From Ceriagrion tenellum (Eukaryota; Arthropoda; Insecta; Odonata; Coenagrionidae): a stretch of 64,000 nucleotides of DNA. The notes beneath the pieces were generated by a model. It searched no databases and was not told the origin of the DNA. It saw nothing but the letters and a program-made list of their open reading frames with translations. The stretch lies in the NCBI GenBank assembly GCA_963169105.1, contig OY720634.1:112590281-112654280 (forward strand), given 5' to 3'. Below, one piece after another: positions 22,421 to 33,171 of this stretch; the stretch's first letter is position 1, and every line of letters starts with the position of its first letter. The position numbers and the translations under genes were made by a program.

Positions 22421-23221
22421 ACCTAAGTCCGGCTCGATTCAAACGTAATGCCATAACTTAAGGACGTACCATAACGCATGATTCAACCGTATTGCATTAC
22501 TCAACTCAATCGCATTGTTGTGAGAACTTAATTTCACCATACCACCGAAATATCATCCGAATTGGCCTTTTTTCCGACCGAAGTTCACTTAGCTAGAAGC
22601 CATTACGGTAGCGCTTCGCTAATCGAGACTCACTCAGAGCACAGCACAATACTAACCTTTCAAGTGAGCATAAAACAATTCTTGGACCACACTTAACATC
22701 AACATATATATGTTGGATATAACCATATACGTTGTCATATAAATGATGCAAATATTTTATTTTAAATTTTTGCCCAATGTAAGCATTGATGTTTCTTGGA
22801 ATTACGGCAGAGAATTCGAAATTTATGTGAAAACCGGATATAAAGCCATGTCTTTATTTCGGTGTGATATCTTGATACCTATTTATTATGGAACGATTAT
22901 AATAATATGAAACGCAAGTTTTCGCAGTCAGATGGAAATATGAGCTTATGTCATCGAATTATTTCGAAATATATGCCACGTGCCATAAGGCTACCAGTTA
23001 AAATAGCATCAAATTGTCCAGAAACTAAATCGGTAACATGCAATTTTTTCTCTTTTGCCTAAAAAAATTGTAAACTAATATGAGCAAGCATGCAAAGTAT
23101 CCCGCAAATCTGTACATAAATGAAAATCGCTCCTACCACCTATAGTAAAATTGACGAAATAAACCAGGTATTACCGGATAATTATCATAGTTCATTATTC
23201 TCGGGATTTCCAGCTGGTTCA
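22421..23221. other. No gene recognised
   Basis: AT-rich, no frame or repeat supported. Confidence 0.45.
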
Positions 23222-23265
23222 TTTATTTACGATAGCTGACGTTTCGACGGGAGACTTTCCGAGGA
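23222..23265 (-). ncRNA. Degenerate hammerhead-like tail
   Basis: On the minus strand CTCGGAAAGTCTCCCGTC precedes GAAACGTCAGCTATCG. GAAACGTC and its position match the last part of the better motifs, and AAATAAATG follows as in other copies. The CUGANGA box is lost, so catalysis is unlikely. Confidence 0.3.
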
Positions 23266-23687
23266 GAATTTCCCACGATTTCCTAAAATGGCAATAGACA
23301 ACCCATCAACAATGACCAAAGGTGAAGGAAAGAGTGAAAGCAACCGGCATCTTAAAGCCTCAAAGATGAAATGAAAGTCACCAGTTTCCACATATGCCGT
23401 CATGAAGGCATTAACCCAGTGGGAAGCTCAAAACAGAAGTCACTCCTGTGAATTATTTGCCTCATATGCGTGAGAAATCCCCGGGTCTTAAGTACTTAAA
23501 AATGTAAAAGTACACAGACTATTATGTTGTGACTCCACCAACCATAGAATCTCGTTCGTTTAGAAAGGTGAAAATTTCAGAAAGCTCTGCTACTTTCTTA
23601 TGGCGCAATAAATGCTTCACGCATTTGAAATTACAAGTAACTGAGTATTTACGACGATAAATTTTAACTTATAACCTTTATTTTCAG
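23266..23687. other. No gene recognised
   Basis: Nothing supported except the acceptor leading into 23,688. Confidence 0.35.
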
Positions 23688-23836
23688 CAAATCGATGACA
23701 GTTTCACAACTCTTCCACCAACATCATAAAGATAGCAATTGTAAGTACCATTGGTCAATAGAAGGAGAAATATTCTCTTGGCCTGGCAGGAGCGGAAATC
23801 GAGGGTCATTTTATGCACATTTTAATAATTGTTCAA
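23688..23836 (+). CDS. Possible exon with alternative donors
   Basis: CTTTATTTTCAG precedes 23,688. Two good donors follow: AATT|GTAAGTACC (exon end 23,740) and CAA|GTAAGTCG (exon end 23,836). One frame is open through the longer exon and begins KSMTVSQLFHQHHKDSN. The acceptor and both donors are strong, but the composition is not clearly coding and the peptide is not recognised. It may be a cryptic or non-coding exon. Confidence 0.22.
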
Positions 23837-24837
23837 GTAAGTCGAAACAATACAAGGTCTACATTTCATTTAAGTGCATCTAATTATGCAGCGGAATTCA
23901 CCACGCATAACACAATAGAAATGATGTAAGACACACACATTTCACATTTTTGCTTCAATCAAAGCTAGTATTTACTTGAGCTAGCGACAGTTTTCAGCGT
24001 ACCATTAGACATTAAAGCGAAAATCAAAATGAGATGCATATTTTTGGAGTCTACCTTGGCGTGATAGGTTGACATTCGATAGCAACCATTATAATATTAA
24101 GAAATGAATTATTACGCGTTATGAAGAAAATCCGTACATACATAATCGAATAATTACGGTGGCATTTGGATAGGTGATGAAGTAGTATTGGATTGCAAAG
24201 AGAAACGAATCGGTAAAATGCAATTTTTTCCACTTTTATCGTTAGATTTCTCTAGCAAGAATAAGTTTGCAAAATTTCATTCAAGTCTGTATCACAGACA
24301 ATAATCTCTAAAATCAAACTAAACGTACTGCAGGAAATGCAATGTCTAATTTTAAAGGAATATTTTTCATTGTTAGATGAAATGCATGGACTCCTTTACA
24401 GTTATTCTATCCTTCCGCTGACTGCAATCCAAAAGTTAAATTACCTTGCCCACTAAGGAAACAATTCGGGTTAACAAAGTTATTTATGAGTATAAGGAAC
24501 CATACAGAAGTAATTTTTCGTCAGGATTCATTTTAAAAACCTAAAATGAAAATGAACTCATTCATGCTGATGAAGGCGAAAGAGTTCTCTAATAAAATAG
24601 ACTTAGCTCTTCAGCAGATTACTCAACCTATTTCTAAATTAAATTTCCTAAACGGACTACAACATAAAAACATTTTAAACATTTATCAGCTACACAAGAT
24701 AAATATATCTCAGCTAAAACCAGCATATTAGCCACAAAACTTTGCGAGGATGAAAATATCAAAAAAATAAAACATTTAATTGACAGAAAATCAATTCGAA
24801 AAAATGAAATTTTTCCATTTTTTGTTCATTAAAAAGG
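23837..24837. other. No gene recognised
   Basis: AT-rich; a 61-codon plus frame near 24,546-24,731 looks compositional. Confidence 0.4.
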
Positions 24838-25140
24838 TAATATGTACGTAGACTGAAGACGTTTGAGATGTGGGTGCGGAGAAGGATGGATAGTGTGACG
24901 AGAAGGATAAACGTAATGGATATGGTTGGAGAGGAGAGGAAGCTGGTGGCGGAGAGTCGGAGATCGCATAAGGGATGCACGGAGGAGCTTTGAAAGGAAA
25001 GGGTATGTTGAAAGAGTAAACTGATGGGAGATCACTGGGGAAGCGCTGAACATGATTGGAATTCTGTACAAAATATCAAGAGGTAGATGATACGAGGAGT
25101 TTAAGAGGGATCTGATATTGAGCAATTTTTCGGAAGAAAA
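24838..25140 (+). mobile_element. LINE C-terminal fragment
   Basis: The plus strand reads RLKTFEMWVRRRMDSVTR and then MVGEERKLVAESRR, matching the E.W.RR block and the (M)VGEERKL block that precedes WIGH in insect LINEs of the YGSETWTL type. It decays after about 100 codons. Confidence 0.65.
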
Positions 25141-25254
25141 GCGAGGTGATGTGTCAGAATTTGGGATGTTAGGAAAAGGAATTTCGAAAAACATAATATA
25201 CAGATTCATGTGTGAAGTGATGGATTCGTTTCAAAATGAAAGAAATACAACATT

Positions 25255-25585
25255 TCCACGTCTACATCTACATACTACCCCGCGAGCCGCCGAAAGGGCG
25301 AGTGGCAGGGGGTTTTAGAACACCAGCCGTGTAAAAATGCAAGGTTTTGGGAGGTGAAATGGTAGGTGTATTTAGTGGAGCTGTTTTTATTGTGGTCGCT
25401 CGAAATAATGAGTTTTTGGACCAATCTGTTCGGCAATGTATCTCTCTTATTATATCGCTTCTGTCAGACCTATAAATGTAGTGAGGTGTCATGATAATAT
25501 TCTCTGTGTCGCTCTGAAACACAACAGTTCGGAGTGTCTCCAGAAAGCTAAGCCTAGCGTGTAGCCTTCGAGTCTTGCAGAGTTT
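25255..25585 (-). mobile_element. LINE 3' end, FFPRTI family, copy 2
   Basis: On the minus strand a frame with FQSDTENIIMTPHYIYRSD and SDIIREIHCRTDWSKNSLF is followed by a 3' UTR and ends in ATGTAGATGTAGACGTG. It aligns with the copies at 21.1, 32.8 and 56.7 kb. The serine/aspartate-rich repeats and CRTD are well kept, the FFPRTI residues less so. Confidence 0.75.
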
Positions 25586-25689
25586 GACACCGACATTTGC
25601 AGAGTTCCAGCAATAAAAGATTTAACTTGACTACCTTCAAACCAGCAGGTTTAATATTCAAATGCAACCAAAGCACTAATATTAACACG

Positions 25690-26310
25690 TGCGCACAATT
25701 TCACGGAAATCGGTCTTCTTCTTTTGGTTACAATCCTGGGATTGGTAGGCAGCAGCAATTCTCCTCCATTCTTCTCTGTCCTGGGCCAACTCCTTAATCA
25801 GGTGGTATGAGGTGTATCCGAGCTCTTCCAAAATTTGTCCAGTGTATTCCAGTCTAGGCTTGCTCCTATAGTTCCTCCCTTCCACTGTGCCCTCCATTAT
25901 GTTAGCGATATACCCTGCATGTCGGATAATATGGCCGATCCATATTGCTTTCCTTCTTTTAATTGTCTCGAGCAAACATGGCGCCTGCTCTATCACTTCT
26001 TATCACTTCACTGTTGGTGAATCTGTCTACCCAAGGGATCTTCCGCATTCTCCTGTAGCACCAAATTTCTAACGCATCCAACCTTTTCCTTTCTGATTCC
26101 CCGATCGTCCACGTTTCACAGCCATAGAGCAGCCCACTCCACACAAACGTCTTGAGACGGTTTTTTTCTCAGCTTCAAACTGATGTTGGAGGAGGTGAGA
26201 AGTTTGTTTTTCTTGTTAAAACCTGCCCTAACTGGCTGATACGACTCATTATCTCTATTTGCACCGTCCATCTGCTATTATCTTGCTACCAAAGTATGAA
26301 ATAAAAGAAG
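25690..26310 (-). mobile_element. LINE C-terminal region, longest RT fragment of this type
   Basis: Minus-strand frames give LLYGCETWTIGESERKRL, then EIWCYRRMRKIPWVDRFTN, then KRRKAIWIGHIIRHAGY and ELAQDREEWRRIAAA. All four conserved C-terminal blocks are present in order. The more upstream TSSNISLKLRKK block (26,150-26,220) also fits, so the copy extends to about 26,310. One frameshift separates the first two blocks from the rest near 25,980. No catalytic residues remain. Confidence 0.82.
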
Positions 26311-26559
26311 GGAATATTTATAAAATTGAATCAACTACAAAAAAAACTAACTTACCGCTGGATCAATCGTGGCATGTAAGTAATCAAGGGGATTTCGAAA
26401 CCACAAGGAATTTCATAAAACAAAAACACGTCGTCTTAAAAAATTTTGAATGTTTATAAATAGGCAAATGGCATAAATTATTCAAAAGAAGCGGAACGAG
26501 CAACGGGGATAAAAACGAAGGCTGGTCTTTACGTGTCTTCCAGCAGTTGCTTACGAGAG
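26311..26559. other. No gene recognised
   Basis: AT-rich stretch between a LINE copy and a GC island. Confidence 0.35.
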
Positions 26560-27240
26560 GTCTTGGAGGGACCAAACTGAGCCATCGCCCTTTCATTCTT
26601 GCCCATACAAATGAGCCTCCCTCACCCCATGCTTTCCTAGGTCAAAATTTACCCCTCGTGCTTCTTCTCCCTCGTCAACAGCGGGGAGGTAGGCCTTTGT
26701 TCTTATCCGTTTGTTTATTGCTTTCCCTGCCTATTGTTATTATTGGTTAGACCTTGTTGTCACATCGACGCCAACTCGGGGCTTAGAAATTTTTCGGCTC
26801 CGAGAGGGTGTTTTTTTGGACAGGAGTATACATAAACTCCTCTACGCTCTCTAATGTAATATCTCGGAAAATCGGTACACAGACAAAATTTGCTCCATCC
26901 ACCTTGGGACACGTAAGATTTCAGGCCGAGGATAAGTTACGCTGTATGTTCCCGCGTTCGCGGCCTCAAACCCTCCTCTCATCTCCATGCCGCTTGACCT
27001 GCGCTTCTCTTGCTCGCGGATGCTGCCTCCCACACTCCCTTCCCCTCATTTGTTGGCCCCGGGAAAGAATCGAGCGACGGAGAAGAAGAAAATGAGAAAG
27101 GCTCGCGGATGGAGGGGCTCAGGGAAAAAGAGCCCTCGGTTCAGAGAGAGAGAGAGAAGGTTAGGGGAAAAGATTAAAAAAGAAAGCCTCGCAACGGCGG
27201 AGAATGAAAGTCTATTCTACAGCAGCATTTTAACGCTAAC
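26560..27240. other. GC-rich island with CT-to-GA strand switch
   Basis: CT-rich on the plus strand to about 27,060, then AG-rich with an (AG)n run at 27,140-27,156. CpGs are frequent. Frames of 60 to 95 codons on both strands are compositional. It resembles the islands at 22.1, 49.4 and 59.3-60.2 kb. Likely regulatory or promoter DNA. Confidence 0.3.
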
Positions 27241-27639
27241 AAAAAACTAAGAGATGGAAGCAATCAAGAGAGAGAGAACGTGTAGGTACGTATTGTCTTG
27301 TGCGACCGAGGTAGGTGAAGCCCACGACTTGGCTACCGTCATTACCCTGAAATTATGAAAGTATTTCAAAGCGAGGGGAGCGAAAATTGAGGTCGGGTGA
27401 ACGCATTCCCTGTCATTGATCCCTAAATATGACAAGCAGAATAGATATTTAATGCTCTACGCGATATTCTGGACGTGAAAATCAGGGTCGAATCCAGAGG
27501 AGAAGACAAATTTGTAGACTTGGTAAGTCTACACGAAAAACAAGGTTTGAAAAATTTTTTTTCTTAACTCCAGGATTAAATCAGGAGAATCCGATACATA
27601 TGAGCGATAAATAATACAAGTTCCTTTGCTACTTTGTGG
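27241..27639. other. No gene recognised
   Basis: No gene or repeat supported. Confidence 0.35.
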
Positions 27640-27770
27640 TATTTCAGATCCTAAAATATTTAGTGATAGCATTTAAAACACTACAGATTTTTAAAAAACA
27701 TACGACCCGGGTTTAGTCGCTTTAGTGTCATCTTCAGGTCTAAAGGATGACTAAATCATTAAATAGCGCG
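27640..27770 (-). mobile_element. Retroelement tail with hammerhead-like core
   Basis: The minus strand reads CCTGAAGATGACAC, a short loop, CTAAACCCGGGTCGTATG, then an AT-rich tail (ATTTTAGGATCTGAAATACC). CTGAAGA and ACCCGGGTC are the core box and palindromic stem III of the hammerhead-like family; GAAA has become TAAA. The foldback at 60.6-60.8 kb has the same CGGGTCGTGT word. Confidence 0.4.
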
Positions 27771-28612
27771 GGTCTCGAGGGGATGCCGAAATCCAACTCG
27801 CGTGCATCACGTAAATTTGGATAGATAAGGAAACTGTAGCGATTCACGATGGGCTTTACACGCAAAAATCAATAAGGTTGCATATTTCCGTTAAGGATTA
27901 ATTTAGCAAATAAGTAAAAAGAAAATTGAATAATTATTTCTGAATTCAAGCTATTTTTCCCACCTCCCATCTTCACGCAACATCGCTCATTTCTTAAGTA
28001 CATAAAAAGTACATTCCAATTCAACAAAAGTAGGGAAGCTTTAGGATATCCCAAAGATTATAAACCTGAGTGGGAGTAACCAAAATTTTCGTGCAAAGGA
28101 ACATAACTAAATATTTCAGTTTTAAATGGTAGTATACATAATTTAAATAAATATTAATAATTTCCTTTCAAGCAAACAATTTCATGGACATTTGCAAATA
28201 GTATTTCAATATCATCATGTATACATAGCCAGTTTTTAAATTGCTTTCAATAAGAATTAACTTTGTTTTCCATTTAAACTAGCATTGTCGGTAGATTAAA
28301 GATTTTCGGAGAAAAATAAACAAAGCGTCTCTGAAATAAATTCATACGTGGCCTAGGGGGTAGAACATAGAATTGAAATTTCATTTCTTTCGGCGCCGAA
28401 GGCCTTATTAGTTCTAATTTCCTCTCCAATTTTACGTTTTTCCAACATTCGATGACTTTGAGGCAATCACATATTTACGGAGGATACATACAACAAGGAA
28501 ATACATTTCACTGATAGATAGGATGATTGGCCAATAGCGGCAAACGCATGTGTACAAATAAATGGATGTGTCCTTTTCCCATTCTTAAGTGTTTTACCGC
28601 GGTAAATGTCCC
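27771..28612. other. No gene recognised
   Basis: AT-rich, no frame above 61 codons. Confidence 0.45.
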
Positions 28613-29076
28613 AATAGCATTATCGATTTTATGACGCACGGTTGTTTTAGCGGTGGATAACGTGTCGTGATACCACGGATCTAATTATATAAAATACTCC
28701 TGGGCGCCATGGTAATGTAGTTGAAATGCAACGTAAAAAACACCTAATGTTGATAATGTTTCACATCAGAAAGCGTTCAATTAATTCAAAATAATTGGTA
28801 ATACATAACAGAAAGAGATCAGCAAAATATTTCCTTTGACGAATGCATACAAGTTTCCAACATGAGCTCAAAAAATTACAGTGATAATGGGAGCATTATT
28901 ACGATTTTTGAAACACTAATTATTTCACCTAAATATAACAAACCGAATGCCTTTTTTCCCTCTAGGTAAATTCTCAACCCAGACTGTGAAAAATATTTTA
29001 ATAAAGTACATCCAAGTATCACGACACGTTATCCACCGTTAAAACAACCGCGCGTCGTAAAAACGATAATGCTATG
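28613..29076. mobile_element. 464-bp element with about 60-bp inverted repeats
   Basis: Left arm 28,613-28,673 (contains AGCGGTGGATAACGTGTCGT) and right arm 29,016-29,076 (contains ACGACACGTTATCCACCGTT) are reverse complements with about 90% identity by eye. The interior is AT-rich and non-coding. This fits a long-TIR MITE or foldback element. No target duplication was identified. Confidence 0.75.
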
Positions 29077-29759
29077 AACAGGGCACTAGATATCGCATGC
29101 CAGGCATGAAAAAAATGCCACCATTTTATGATATCGGTCAGCTCAACAATGAAAACAGACGACATCTCGTCAACGGCAGGTATACGTTTCACAGGAAAGT
29201 AATATCCTCATTCAATTGCATAAAATAGTCATTTTCCATCACGAAAACGAGTGAACGTCTTTTTCCCCCGAATTAAAAGAAAATAAGAGCGACAAAAATA
29301 AATTGGCATCCTCAAACAGGAAAAATGGATAATTTAAATGATGAGCAAACTCAATGGAACAACAAAATTAACGGGGAAAACTAACTGCCATACCGTCGAA
29401 TATATCACGCGTTTCAAAAGTTTGAGAGCATTCCCATCAAAACTTATTAATTTCAAAGCGTCCATTTTTGTGGGATCTCGTTCTTGAAATTACAAAACGT
29501 AAAACGTGATACTGTTTGTCAAATTAATCACCTGCTCGCCAATAAACTCCATTTGTTGACTCACTAAAATTTGATCGGCGTGATGCCCAAAACTTATACA
29601 CGGGAAACGGCATGAGTTTACCTTTCCCAATACAATTTTCTATCGCACGCACACACCATCGAAAGGATATGACAAAAATCAGGAGATTAATTCTGAGAAA
29701 AGAGTTTGACCGCAATTCTTTTAGTAAAAAAATTCTGCAGAAACATGGAAGATATCGGC
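29077..29759. other. No gene recognised
   Basis: AT-rich; the following GC-rich island begins near 29,760. Confidence 0.4.
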
Positions 29760-31080
29760 AATATGATGTGATGGCCCGCGGACGGCTCCGTGGTTTTCAT
29801 CGTGTTTTTTTTTCTTTTTCACCGATCGAGAGAAGTCCGCGATTTAGGCAGCAGAATTTATTTATAGAATTTATTAATTCATTTGTGTTAATTACAAAAA
29901 AAGTGTATTTGTGTCAAAGTGGAAAAATACGAGTGATAGTGTGAGAGAGTGTCGTGAAGCACGTTTCGAAAATCCCGGGGGAAAAGACCATCGAAATAGT
30001 GCAGACGACGCACAGTGGGGCATTCCGGGAGAAAGAAAAGGGGCATATAACGCTCGCCCCAGACCGACGAGGAGACACTCTTAAACACACTCTCGGACAG
30101 ATTGCCTGAAGAGACATTACTAGTGGAACACTGCTAGTGCCAGAGCCAAGTAAGACGGCCATCATCTACAAAAGGAGTCGGAGGCAAGAAACAGTGGAGA
30201 AACGAGGAGAGAGGTGGAGAAAGCCAAGGCGCATAGGAAACGTCTCCCAAGGTTCGGGGCTTCTTCAAAGGGCTACGAGGTGCTGAGGGTCATCGCGAGC
30301 CGCTCATTGTAATCGCCGCCGCCACCCTGCATCAGCACCCAGGATCTCCGAAAGAAGAGATTTCACCCGGGCAAATTCGTAAGAATTCCTGTCGCCACGT
30401 GCTATTCCTCCCGCCCCATTGCTCCCCCTTTTCGACCGACGTCGATCCCCGACTCACGGCTGGCCTGCTTTTGTGGTTGGCTTCATGCATTTGGAATCTC
30501 TGGACTAGTCTCCATGATCACTAGCTCCTGTATTTCAAGATCCCCAGCTATCCGTCAAACTTAGTAGACTTTAGATAAAATTTAATCATGTGCAAAGAGG
30601 GAATTTTTTGTGTGTATTTGAGAGGTGACGCCGTGTCAAAGAAGTGTATTGTACGTTGAAGGTGACGCCGTGTGGGAAAAGTGCTTTAAAGACATTAAAT
30701 GTTATTACAAAAAAGACGCTAGTAATTACAATTTTGCTGCCAAGATCGCTAATCTTCCTTCCCTTGATCGCATTTGTTAGAACGTCAACGCGTTGGTCGC
30801 GGAACCCGGGGAAACCCTATCTGTGCCCTTTTGAATTTCTTAAAAAGTCTGATTGTGGAGGGGCATCACCCGCCTTTCGACTGCACGGTCTCTATAAGCC
30901 GTGACGGCCGAACGGCAATATATTTATGTGAACGGAACTCCGACTCATTCATCCCGATTAAATCCCGTGGGGAAACTAAGGTTCAATCCGAAAGGGAGGG
31001 GTGTATGACGGGACCACCACAATGAAATCCTTCCAAAGGGAAAATTCCTCATGCTTATTTTTCGCCGCATGGTTCCACAG
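29760..31080 (+). other. 1.3-kb GC-rich, UTR-like island
   Basis: The largest GC-rich block in the window. GTG-rich words on the plus strand (GTGATAGTGTGAGAGAGTGT at 29,933) resemble insect 5' UTRs. A possible donor, TTC|GTAAGAATTCC, lies after 30,379. AGGTGACGCCGTGT occurs twice, near 30,625 and 30,660. Frames of 60 to 86 codons overlap without one dominating; one at 30,774-31,025 includes ISRDGRTAIYLCERN. Best guess: promoter plus non-coding 5' exon of a plus-strand gene, or a retroposed UTR. Confidence 0.35.
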
Positions 31081-31169
31081 TAGTGACAAAACCAGTAACA
31101 CCAAAGAATTGTTCAACCACCACCTATCCAGCCGCTTTACGCGGTTCATATTATTGTACAAACGAATGC

Positions 31170-31658
31170 ATGAACTCTTACACGAGTAAAATTATACAGA
31201 ATAAAACGGCAAAATGTATGACTGTCTTAATGACTCAACGAGAATTAGAACCAGCTGTAATTAAATTCACTTTCTTGTATATATTAGGAGACATTCTTTT
31301 GTACAATAAAATGTACCGGGTAAAGCAGCCTATAATGATGTTCCTACAGTATAGTGCCCAAGCTACGAAATGGAGCGGAAAAGGACAAAAAAATCTTCCA
31401 AGTTGTAATACTGAGTATCATATGATTTATTGGACTGATTACCTTTGTAGTATTTTTAATTTTGCTGACAGTACTGAAATGTGCAAACGATTGAACTGGG
31501 TGCTATCTTACTTCCAAAGTCCGGAAGTAAGGAATTACTCAGTTAAAAAACTCAATGGCAGCGTTCTGTTAAAACGGCAAAGAAACCAGGGCATTACCAG
31601 CTACAGAGCAAAAGAGATAGGAGGGAATGCAAATGTAATGTTAAACAGGCGGAGATAA
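31170..31658 (+). CDS. 162-codon ORF, longest in the window, unrecognised
   Basis: The open frame begins upstream (31,083) but the first ATG in frame is at 31,170, giving 162 codons to a stop at 31,656-31,658. It contains VIKFTFLYILGDILLYNK (hydrophobic, possibly membrane) and TEMCKRLNWVLSYFQSPEV. The length is unusual for this base composition. It follows directly on the GC-rich UTR-like island, so it might be a genuine single-exon protein. Lysine, asparagine and tyrosine are frequent, as in chance AT-rich frames. No family is recognised. Confidence 0.28.
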   Translation: MNSYTSKIIQNKTAKCMTVLMTQRELEPAVIKFTFLYILGDILLYNKMYRVKQPIMMFLQYSAQATKWSGKGQKNLPSCNTEYHMIYWTDYLCSIFNFADSTEMCKRLNWVLSYFQSPEVRNYSVKKLNGSVLLKRQRNQGITSYRAKEIGGNANVMLNRRR

Positions 31659-31837
31659 TCACCGCCAAAGATATCCTACGAAGGGTTAGAGAGGCAAGAA
31701 GACTAATGAAAACTCTGAGAACATATGGGATTATCGTACACACTTTTCGACACAATAGCTCCTTAAAAGCACTTCTAATCAGACGAGTAAATCAGTAATT
31801 CCACATTAATTTATTTCACAAACGACAAAGACTTCAG

Positions 31838-31972
31838 GAATATCATCAGGAGCATTTTTATAAAGGAATTTATAAACATTTTTCATTCGAGATTCTAGCG
31901 TCTTTTGCAAAAATGCTCTCCTGCTGACGACGCGCTACGCACCGAAACCTAGATCGAGCGTGTAATAATAAT
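31838..31972. ncRNA. Inverted pair of hammerhead-like remnants
   Basis: Plus strand: CTGCTGACGACGCG...CGAAACCTAGATCGAGCG near 31,918-31,958. Minus strand: GCTCCTGATGATATTCCTGAA near 31,838-31,860. The words around ATCAGGAGCATTTTT and AAAATGCTCTCCTG are inverted repeats. CTGACGA and GAAA fit the core. GAAACCTAGATCG is shared with 17.0 kb. Stems are imperfect, so probably decayed. Confidence 0.35.
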
Positions 31973-31984
31973 TACGAAGTAACC

Positions 31985-32520
31985 TATTACTGTTTATTCA
32001 ATCCTAAGACTGGTGGACTTAAGGCCTCTATCCATCCCTATATAATGCTAGTTTCCATACCTCCTGGTATCTCTTCCTATGTACTTTCCTCTTAATATGG
32101 TCCATGGATTTATTCCTGGCTCTTCCTCTGGGGACTTTTCCCTCTATTTTGCATTCAATTATGTTCTTCACAAACCCATTGTATCTCAGGGTGTGTCCAA
32201 CCCATCTTGATCTTCCTTTCTGTATCGTGTTCCATATAGTCCTTTCTTCTTCTACTCATCTGTACACTTCATCATTTCTAATATCGCCCGTTTGATTTCG
32301 CCCGTTAATTTGATGTTCAGCATCCTTCTCCAGTTTCCTCCAGTTTCCAGCATCCAGCACCAGTTTTCGAAGGTTTCTAGTATGTACTAGTTTGCTCTTC
32401 CAACGGTCCATGCTTCCGATCCATAGAGTTCATAGATCCATAGATCCATAGAGTGCCACGCTCCACACGAATGTTTTTACGAACTCTTTTCCAGTATTTA
32501 CGCCTATCTTCTTCAAATAC
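31985..32520 (-). mobile_element. LINE C-terminal region
   Basis: Minus-strand frames give IQKGRSRWVGHTLRYN, then a KIEGKVPRGRARN block and a KRYQEV...LALYRDG block. The WIGH, GRPR and L..DRE.WR series is complete but carries frameshifts, and the alternative frame has YGSMN in place of YGSETW. A short tandem ATAGATCC lies within (32,430-32,455). 5'-truncated. Confidence 0.75.
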
Positions 32521-32589
32521 AGCAGTTACAAGGTAGTTTCTATGCTGATTGAAAATGCTGAGCAAATTCCATTGCGTCACAACAGAAAC

Positions 32590-32758
32590 AACGGATTTTA
32601 CTCAATGAAATTAGAAATATAGATGAGAAGAATCGCATGCGAGGGCCAAGAATCGACATCAGACAAATTATGAAGGACATCAAAGGGTACAATTAGGGAG
32701 AAACGAAACGGTTGGGTGATAGGAGAGTGAAATGGAGAGCAGCAGCAAACCAATCTTC
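32590..32758 (+). mobile_element. LINE C-terminal scrap, opposite strand
   Basis: Reads MRGPRIDIRQIMKDIKG and then RRVKWRAAANQSS, matching the RGRPR..F...I..D and DR..WR.A.NQS ends of the same protein type. It lies tail-to-tail with the next fragment. Confidence 0.6.
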
Positions 32759-32832
32759 GGATCTACATTAACTTATTACCCCGTAAGCCACCACTAGGGT
32801 GTTTGGCAGGGAGTGACTTATCACCAACATGT
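32759..32832 (-). mobile_element. LINE 3' tail only
   Basis: On the minus strand AAGTCACTCCCTGCCAAACA, then GTGGTGGCTTACGGGGTAAT and TTAATGTAGATC. The same tail closes the copy at 57.43-57.88 kb. It is directly followed by the tail of the next copy, so two elements inserted at nearly the same site. Confidence 0.65.
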
Positions 32833-33033
32833 ACCACATATCTACATCTACATACTACCCCGCGAGCCGCTGCATGGGGCGTGTGGTAGGGGGTGGTAGG
32901 TCACCAGCCGTGTAAAGATGTAAGTTTTTGGGAGGTGAAATGTTTAACAAGTATTATGGAAGTGTATTTAGAGGAGCTCAGTTTTTATTGTGGTCGCTTA
33001 TTGTGCGCGGAAAGAACGAGTTTTGTACCTATC

Positions 33034-33171
33034 CTAGTCTTACCTGATGATGACTGCTAGACAGTTGAAACACGTGTTGTAAGAGTTTGAAATAAATTTG
33101 GTAGACAGTACGATATCGTTTGAGTATCACTGTTCAACATACTGTTCTACAACATCTCGCCGGAGAAAGTT
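33034..33171 (+). mobile_element. 138-bp insertion with 16-19 bp target-site duplications
   Basis: Absent from the three other copies of the host repeat. It starts with a hammerhead-like motif and ends CGCCGGAGAAAGTT. Flanking duplications (see host element) have diverged by a few bases, so the insertion is old. Long target duplications fit target-primed insertion, as in Penelope-like or LINE-driven elements. Only a non-autonomous 3' piece. Confidence 0.65.
33038..33084 (+). ncRNA. Hammerhead-like ribozyme, best copy
   Basis: In order: stem I TCTTAC pairs with GTAAGA (6 bp). Core box CTGATGA (33,044-33,050). One extra T. Stem II GACTG/CAGTT with loop CTAGA (5 bp, one G-T). GAAA (33,067-33,070). 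Stem III ACAC/GTGT with no loop, hence palindromic. Then a T before stem I returns. This is the type I hammerhead architecture of Penelope-like elements and retrozymes, with cleavage expected after the T preceding GTAAGA. The extra T after the core box departs from the canonical form and may reduce or prevent cleavage. Zero-loop stem III suggests action as a dimer. Confidence 0.6.

Noticed and set aside
24838..26310. One full-length LINE from adjacent fragments
   Set aside because: The fragments at 24.8, 25.3 and 25.7 kb belong to different families and strands, so they are separate insertions, not one element.
29760..31080. Ribosomal RNA fragment
   Set aside because: GC-rich and with GAACCCGGGGAAACCC-like words, but no conserved rRNA core sequence could be recognised.
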